Of a DNA stretch of 10,088 bases, positions 6,298-10,088 are shown in pieces. The first letter of the stretch is position 1, and each line of letters begins with the position of its first letter. The stretch is taken from positions 1 to 10,088 of the forward strand of contig CALFXW010000062.1 of assembly GCA_937957805.1 (NCBI GenBank), written 5' to 3'. The DNA is from an uncultured Sphingopyxis sp. (lineage in GTDB: Bacteria > Pseudomonadota > Alphaproteobacteria > Sphingomonadales > Sphingomonadaceae). The notes under the pieces are model-generated. The model had not been told where the DNA came from and searched no databases. It was given only the letters and a program-made list of their open reading frames with translations. A program made the translations under genes and the position numbers.

Positions 6298-6319
6298 GTA
6301 TCACATCATAATGTGATAC
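6298..6319. promoter_or_regulatory. Perfect 22-bp inverted repeat upstream of ribBX, candidate operator
   Basis: GTATCACAT-CATA-ATGTGATAC: nine-base arms without mismatch, four-base spacer, ending 10 bases before the ATG of the HTH-RibB fusion. The spot is AT-rich in a GC-rich region. On the minus strand the centre reads TATGAT (6310-6305), a good -10 match, although no -35 is convincing. A protein bound here would block it. A further half-site ATCACAT lies at 6331-6337, exactly 31 bases (about three helical turns) from the same motif at 6300-6306. A hairpin terminator is unlikely because no T-run follows on either strand. The cognate protein is inferred to be the RibBX HTH. Confidence 0.65.
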
Positions 6320-6339
6320 GCAACATAAAAATCACATTC

Positions 6340-7125
6340 TTATTTCAGTGTATCGGCCAATGCTGCTTCCTGTCCCGCTGTTGTCGGGCAAAGCTGGGCG
6401 GCGCGCCCTGCGGCCGGGGTGATCACCGCCGAAATATATTGGTTGAGCGCGGACATGACGCGTTCGCCGTTGACATGGTGGGCCAGATAAAAGGCTGCGC
6501 GCTCCTGCCGGTTGACGATATGCGACGTCTGGGACGTGATGACCGGACTGAGCGCGCCGCCCGACAGCCGCGTCAACCGCGCGCCGGTCAGCGGTTCTGC
6601 CCCATCGGCGGGGATGTTCGCGCCGCTGCGCGGCACCAGAAAGCTCCATAATTCGCCGATGGCATCGCGGGTCATGACGCGCGCCAGATAGGGCATGGCA
6701 CTGCGCCGCACCTCCTCATTACAGGCGTCGCGCAGCAGCGCAAATTGGGCAACGCGCGCGTCGGTCAACTGCGCGGCGGGGATGGTGTAGCGCGCGGCAA
6801 TGTCACGAATAAATGCGTCGCGCTCGACAGCCTCGCTCCCCACCCCGTCGGCAACCTCGCAGCCGCCGCTTTGCGACAAATTGGCTGAGGGCAGCGCGTT
6901 GGGCAGCAATATGCGTGTCAAATCATAGAGCCGGTCGGTCGCCGCATTGTCATCCCGCGCGGCGAGCGCAAAGCCCAATGCACGCCCATATTCAATGGCG
7001 ACCCGATTGTCGGGGTCGCGGCTTTGCGCACCGCTGCCCGGCGCGGTGGCGCGCGCGCAGTTCGCCGCTGCATGGACGGGCAAGGTGGCGGCAATCAAGC
7101 CCGCCGCAATCCAGATCAGGCGCAT
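6340..7125 (-). CDS. Exported cysteine-containing protein of unknown function inside the rib operon
   Basis: 261 residues that I do not recognise. Residues 1-21 are a clear signal peptide (MRLIWIAAGLIAATLPVHAAA), so it should be periplasmic. The mature part has exactly four cysteines (23, 89, 135, 246), an even number consistent with two disulfides. It looks mainly helical, with stretches such as DAFIRDIAARY and DACNEEVRRSAMPYLARVMTRDAIGELWSFL. No enzyme motif was found. The start ATG overlaps the end of ribE by 10 bases, so translation is probably coupled to ribE. The stop is 52 bases before ribBX, and that gap holds the candidate operator. Position suggests a link to flavin physiology (binding, export or a periplasmic flavin target), but this is only context. 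Codon use matches the neighbours. Confidence 0.85.
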   Translation of the reverse strand: MRLIWIAAGLIAATLPVHAAANCARATAPGSGAQSRDPDNRVAIEYGRALGFALAARDDNAATDRLYDLTRILLPNALPSANLSQSGGCEVADGVGSEAVERDAFIRDIAARYTIPAAQLTDARVAQFALLRDACNEEVRRSAMPYLARVMTRDAIGELWSFLVPRSGANIPADGAEPLTGARLTRLSGGALSPVITSQTSHIVNRQERAAFYLAHHVNGERVMSALNQYISAVITPAAGRAAQLCPTTAGQEAALADTLK

Positions 7126-7748
7126 TTCCCACTCTCCACCATCTGCATCCGGCGCAAATATCGCGCCAGCGTGTCAATTTCGATATTCACAGCTGCACCC
7201 GTTTGGAGCCGCGACAAATTGGTCACCGCCCAACTGTGCGGAATGATGTTGAGGTGGAAATGCGCGCCCGCTGCCACATCCTCCAGAGCATTGACGGTCA
7301 GCGAAATGCCATCGACCGCGACCGAACCCTTGGCCGCGATAAACGGGGCGAGCGCCGCATCCACCGCAACCACAATCTGGTGCGAACCATTTTCGGCTGC
7401 CATCGAAACGACCGTTCCCACGCCATCGACATGGCCGGTGACGATATGGCCGCCCAATTCATCGCCGACCCTGAGCGCGCGTTCGAGGTTTATTGTCGCA
7501 TGTTGTTCCCACATAGCAGGGGCAGTACAGCGCAGCGTTTCGCCCGATACGTCAAATTCGCCAAAATCAGCGCCGCCGCGCACCAGAGTCAGGCAGACCC
7601 CCGAACAGGCGACCGACGCGCCGGTGGCGACATCGGCGAAAAATCCGGGCGCGTTGATGCGGATGCGGCAATCGCTGTCCGATTGGGAACCGGTCGCTTG
7701 GGTGACCGCGCTGATGGTGCCGATGGCGCTGATGATGCCGGTGAACAT
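7116..7748 (-). CDS. ribE: Riboflavin synthase (alpha subunit type) RibE
   Basis: Last step: dismutation of two 6,7-dimethyl-8-ribityllumazine molecules into riboflavin and the ribitylaminouracil that RibH reuses. The 210 residues consist of two similar lumazine-binding barrels. The first starts MFTGIISAIGTI and includes SVACSGVCLTLV at 45-56. The second starts near residue 97 with ELGGHIVTGHVDGVGTV and includes SVAVDGISLTVN at 142-153, then a C-terminal helix LARYLRRMQ. The ATG at 7748 is chosen because the conserved MFTGII is the family N-terminus; the frame stays open far upstream, but that part is antisense-frame material of ribD. The gene starts four bases after the ribD stop and overlaps the next gene by 10 bases. 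The gene is called ribE in many alphaproteobacteria and ribC in E. coli. Confidence 0.96.
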   Translation of the reverse strand: MFTGIISAIGTISAVTQATGSQSDSDCRIRINAPGFFADVATGASVACSGVCLTLVRGGADFGEFDVSGETLRCTAPAMWEQHATINLERALRVGDELGGHIVTGHVDGVGTVVSMAAENGSHQIVVAVDAALAPFIAAKGSVAVDGISLTVNALEDVAAGAHFHLNIIPHSWAVTNLSRLQTGAAVNIEIDTLARYLRRMQMVESGKCA

Positions 7749-7752
7749 AAAT

Positions 7753-8736
7753 CTAACCTCTAACCCGTTCGTAGCGTTCAAATATATCATCGCCAAGCCG
7801 TCTGATGTCGGTGCACCGCCAGCGGCCATGCGCAGCGGTGAGCGATGCGAGGCCAATATCCCCCAATGCCGCGCGGCCCCGCCCCAATAATATCGGCGCG
7901 CGATAGAGGATGAGCGTATCGACCAGATCGGCGGCGATAAAGGCAGCGGCAGCGCCTGCCCCGCCTTCGACCAGCAACGCATGGACGCCGGGCAAGCGCG
8001 CGGCGGTGTCGGCGCTGGCTGCAATTTCCCAGCCATCCGGCGCATCCTCGCCGCTCGACAAGAGGATACGGCGCGGGCGGCGATGATCCAGCCCGTTGAG
8101 GCGCACGTCGAGCCGTGGCCTGTCCGCGTCCAATGTGCCGCGCCCCACCAAAATCGCATCGCTGCGCGCGCGCAGCATATGGGCGTGGGCGCGCGCGCGT
8201 TCACCGGTAATCCAGCGGCTTTCGCCATCGGCGCGGGCAATCTGCCCATCAAGGCTGGTGGCGAGTTTCAGCGTCACATGCGCCCGGCCCAGCGTCTGAC
8301 GGCACAGCCAGGGCGCCATTGCCGCGCGCGCGCCATCCGCGCCTGTCCCCACGTCGCAGGCGATGCCCGCTGCCGCCAACATCGTCATCCCACGGCCATG
8401 GGTGCGCGGGTCGGGATCGAGCATCGCGGCGCACACCTGTGCGATGCCCGCGGCGATCAACGATGCGGCGCAGCTTGGGCCGCGCGCGCTGTCGTGCGCA
8501 CAAGGTTCGAGCGTGACATAGGCTTGGGCGCCGCGCGCTGCATCCCCCGCCATGGCCAGCGCCATCGCCTCTGCATGCGGGCGGCCACCCGCAGCCGTCC
8601 AGCCATGACCGACGACACGTCCTGCACGGACGATGACGCAGCCGACATTGGGGTTGGGGTTGCTGGTTGGTTGCGCGCGGCTGCTCAGCGCAATGGCAGA
8701 TGCCATCCAGCGCGCGTCGGCCCCATCAGCTTTCAT
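7753..8736 (-). CDS. ribD: Bifunctional pyrimidine deaminase/reductase RibD
   Basis: Performs steps two and three of riboflavin synthesis: zinc-dependent deamination of the diaminopyrimidinone phosphate, then NADPH-dependent reduction of the ribosyl side chain. 327 residues, a little shorter than E. coli RibD (about 367). The deaminase domain (1-140) has NPNPNVGCVIV at 26-36, PHAEAMAL at 53-60 (zinc His54 and catalytic Glu56) and EPCAHDSARGPSCA at 77-90 (zinc Cys79 and Cys89). The reductase domain (150-327) has HVTLKLATSLDGQIA at 153-167, ESRWITG at 172-178, RARSDAILVGRGTLDAD at 189-205, LLVEGGAGAAAAFI and PILLGRG. The start ATG overlaps the stop of the upstream membrane-protein gene (ATGA, 8736-8733). 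Followed by ribE after four bases. Confidence 0.96.
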   Translation of the reverse strand: MKADGADARWMASAIALSSRAQPTSNPNPNVGCVIVRAGRVVGHGWTAAGGRPHAEAMALAMAGDAARGAQAYVTLEPCAHDSARGPSCAASLIAAGIAQVCAAMLDPDPRTHGRGMTMLAAAGIACDVGTGADGARAAMAPWLCRQTLGRAHVTLKLATSLDGQIARADGESRWITGERARAHAHMLRARSDAILVGRGTLDADRPRLDVRLNGLDHRRPRRILLSSGEDAPDGWEIAASADTAARLPGVHALLVEGGAGAAAAFIAADLVDTLILYRAPILLGRGRAALGDIGLASLTAAHGRWRCTDIRRLGDDIFERYERVRG

Positions 8737-9221
8737 CGCACGGCTTGCGGGGCGGCAGCCGGTTGAGTGACAGCCTGCGGCGTAGCGCGCGGGAGCGGCG
8801 GCAGCGGGCGGCCAGCGGCGCGTGCTGCCTCCAGATCTGCCATGGCGCGGTCGATGGTCGCGCGCGCTTCGTCAAATTCGCGTTTTGCCGCATCGGCGTC
8901 AAAATCTTCGCCGAGCGCGCGCGCAAATGCGCCATAGGCTTCGCGGCGGCGTTGGTTGCGGTCATTGGCTTCGCGCGCGCGCACCAACCAGTCGTGGCGG
9001 ACGTCAAAATCGCTGCGGGTCGCGGGCCAGCTTTGGACATAGATGATTTGGCGTTTGGGTGGCTCGGCGGGGGCGATACCGCGCGCCAGAAAATAAAAAA
9101 CGACGAGGGGGACGGTGATGGCAAGGCCGAGCGCGGGCCAGCGGTGCGGCCTGTCGACGCGGATATAGTCCCAGAAATCGGCAATGCCGCCCGAAATGTC
9201 AGGCATGTTGAAAATGCGCAT
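8733..9221 (-). CDS. Small single-pass membrane protein upstream of ribD
   Basis: 162 residues, function unknown. Residues ~29-48 (WPALGLAITVPLVVFYFLAR) form one transmembrane helix preceded by RVDRPHR. A segment RQIIYVQSWPATRSDFDVRHDWLVRARE follows, then a long charged helix rich in Arg, Ala, Glu and Asp (about 80-136, probably coiled coil) and a Pro/Ala/Gln-rich tail. I recall short proteins of this plan in sphingomonads (DFWDY near the N-terminus, TM helix, then QSW), without an assigned role. The start is uncertain: ATG 9221, or ATG 9206 giving MPDISGG; neither has a clear ribosome site. It overlaps ribD by four bases (ATGA), so it is probably the first gene of the riboflavin operon. No FMN riboswitch was seen upstream of it. 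Confidence 0.8.
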   Translation of the reverse strand: MRIFNMPDISGGIADFWDYIRVDRPHRWPALGLAITVPLVVFYFLARGIAPAEPPKRQIIYVQSWPATRSDFDVRHDWLVRAREANDRNQRRREAYGAFARALGEDFDADAAKREFDEARATIDRAMADLEAARAAGRPLPPLPRATPQAVTQPAAAPQAVR

Positions 9222-9257
9222 GGCCGCGCTTTAACCCGCGCCGCGCGCCATGGCGAG

Positions 9258-9338
9258 TCTCGACTTCGCTATGGTCGACACGAACGGAGGAGACAGTGCC
9301 GAATCCCGTTCGTATCGAGCGTGTCGAACGTATCGAGA
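9258..9338. repeat. TCGA-rich nested inverted repeat
   Basis: TCGACACGAACGG (9275-9287) and CCGTTCGTATCGA (9306-9318) are reverse complements at 12 of 13 bases. The outer TCTCGA (9258-9263) and TCGAGA (9333-9338) also pair, giving a symmetric structure of about 80 bases. It contains 9305-9327, identical to 4418-4440. Confidence 0.65.
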
Positions 9339-10088
9339 TAAGGCGACAAGTTCAGCATGACGGCCAAGCCAAATGCCGATATGGCCATGCCATGTCCCGC
9401 GCCGCGCCGCACCCAGCCATCCCCCACCCCCTGTTGCACGTCAGCCATGCCGGCATCTGGCTGCGCCGCGCGGGTGAAACGCGCGCCATCGATCGGCGCG
9501 AAGCGCTGCGCCAGCGTCGCCAGCTGCGCCTGCCACTCGACGCCGGCGCTGTAGAGCAGGCTCTGCAGCGGCAGTTCGTCGCGGCCGTGCACCCACTCGG
9601 CCAGTTCCTTGGCGTAAGACCGGCCGCTGCACTGCTGCAGCGCCGCGGCGATGTCGGCCTCGCTGATCGGCCCGCCACCGCTGGCCGCCCACAGCGCGCG
9701 CATCACCTCGTCGAGCGAGCTGCCGTCGCGGCGCAGCGTGAGGTCCAGCGCCAGCGCCTGGAACTTCACCTTGCCCTTGGCTCCTGACGACAGCGACACC
9801 CAGCCCTCGGTGCGAATGCCGGCCACCACGGCGGCTGGCCACAGGGTGGACACACTGCGCAGCGTCTGGATCTCTCCATTCGGGTCGGCATAGCGGGCTT
9901 CCAGCAGCAGTTCCTGCGGGCGGGCGGACGCAGGCAATTTGTCGATGGTGACCTTGCCCGCGCCATTGCGGTCCAGCGTCAGTGGCAGCTTGTCGGCCAC
10001 CACCCGCTGGTCTTGGGTGGCGCTTGCTTCTTCCTCGCCTTCGGCCGATCCGCCCCGCGCGCCGCGCGGCGGGTTGAAGCTGAAGTCG
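9269..10088 (-). CDS. Chimeric partial frame: alpha-2-macroglobulin-type segment joined to M61 peptidase-type segment
   Basis: Open from the right window edge to a stop at 9269 (272 codons). The GTG at 10003 is probably not a real start, since coding continues upstream. From the edge to about 9745 it reads like an internal domain of bacterial alpha-2-macroglobulin family proteins (VADKLPLTLDRNGAGKV, PNGEIQTLRSV, TLWPAAVVAGIRTEGWVS). From about 9745 to 9500 it reads like the C-terminal part of M61 (glycyl aminopeptidase type) proteins: LDLTLRRDGSSLDEVMRALW, GGGPISEADIAAAL, GRSYAKELAEWVHG, DELPLQSLL. These belong to different proteins. The join falls at LALDL, a motif plausible in both, as if made at microhomology. 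Both halves resemble Burkholderiales versions. After 9500 the similarity stops, and the last 25 codons translate intergenic repeats. The product is probably not functional. Confidence 0.6.
   Translation of the reverse strand, partial: DFSFNPPRGARGGSAEGEEEASATQDQRVVADKLPLTLDRNGAGKVTIDKLPASARPQELLLEARYADPNGEIQTLRSVSTLWPAAVVAGIRTEGWVSLSSGAKGKVKFQALALDLTLRRDGSSLDEVMRALWAASGGGPISEADIAAALQQCSGRSYAKELAEWVHGRDELPLQSLLYSAGVEWQAQLATLAQRFAPIDGARFTRAAQPDAGMADVQQGVGDGWVRRGAGHGMAISAFGLAVMLNLSPYLDTFDTLDTNGIRHCLLRSCRP
9346..9361. repeat. Truncated copy of the 42-bp element end
   Basis: ACAAGTTCAGCATGAC matches 4191-4206 at all 16 positions. The left hairpin arm is missing, so only the loop and right arm are kept, directly after the TCGA-rich palindrome. 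Confidence 0.7.

Larger units (their letters stand above)
9222..9499. other. Intergenic repeats and unassigned sequence left of the chimeric frame
   Basis: About 280 bases without a gene I can defend. Positions 9258-9361 are TCGA-rich palindromes and fragments of the elements seen at 4163-4447. From about 9362 to 9499 the sequence is open in one minus frame (read through by the chimeric ORF), but its product resembles nothing I know. The promoter of the riboflavin operon should lie in 9222-9260; no clear -35/-10 pair is visible. Confidence 0.55.

Noticed and set aside
6298..6319. Palindrome as an intrinsic terminator
   Set aside because: AT-rich stem with no T-run after it on either strand, and it lies in front of a gene of the same operon.
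6813..7763. Plus-strand frame of 316 codons
   Set aside because: Antisense to ribE and the exported protein; no recognisable domain.
7749..8252. Extended N-terminus for ribE (frame open to 8252)
   Set aside because: The extension lies in a second frame of ribD, and riboflavin synthase starts canonically at MFTGII (7748).
9222..9260. FMN riboswitch in front of the riboflavin operon
   Set aside because: No conserved FMN-aptamer blocks were seen here or in the 52 bases upstream of ribBX; both leaders are far too short.

Overview
This window looks like chromosomal DNA of an alphaproteobacterium, most likely a sphingomonad (Sphingomonadales). This rests on the GC-rich codon use, the xseA/DUF2093/purD neighbourhood, RibB with an N-terminal helix-turn-helix extension and a RibA-like tail, and intergenic GC-rich palindromes of a style I associate with sphingomonads. 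No rRNA, tRNA, CRISPR array or transposase was seen.

Left part (1-3984): a minus-strand cluster runs xseA (exonuclease VII large subunit), a small DUF2093 protein, and the N-terminal part of an M23-type murein peptidase that leaves the window. xseA is divergent from purD (GAR synthetase, purine synthesis), and the two starts overlap by one base. purD is followed after 4 nt by a short membrane-anchored protein with a helix-hairpin-helix domain.

Middle (3985-4578): about 600 bases without a convincing gene, packed with palindromes, including two perfect copies of a 42-bp element.

Right part (4579-9221): a tightly packed minus-strand riboflavin operon. In transcription order it has a small membrane protein, ribD, ribE (riboflavin synthase), an unknown exported cysteine-containing protein, a three-part HTH-RibB-RibA-like protein, and ribH. 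It covers most steps from the GTP cyclohydrolase II product to riboflavin. The cyclohydrolase itself should be encoded elsewhere, because the RibA-like domain lacks the zinc cysteines. A perfect 22-bp inverted repeat lies 11-32 bases upstream of the gene whose product carries the HTH. This suggests an autoregulatory riboflavin circuit with the DNA-binding domain built into the enzyme, and it is the most interesting signal here.

Right end (9222-10088): intergenic repeats related to those at 3985-4578, then an open frame that joins an alpha-2-macroglobulin-type segment directly to a piece of an M61-type peptidase. Both resemble betaproteobacterial (Burkholderiales) proteins rather than the rest of the window. 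It is either a foreign recombinant fragment or an assembly chimera.
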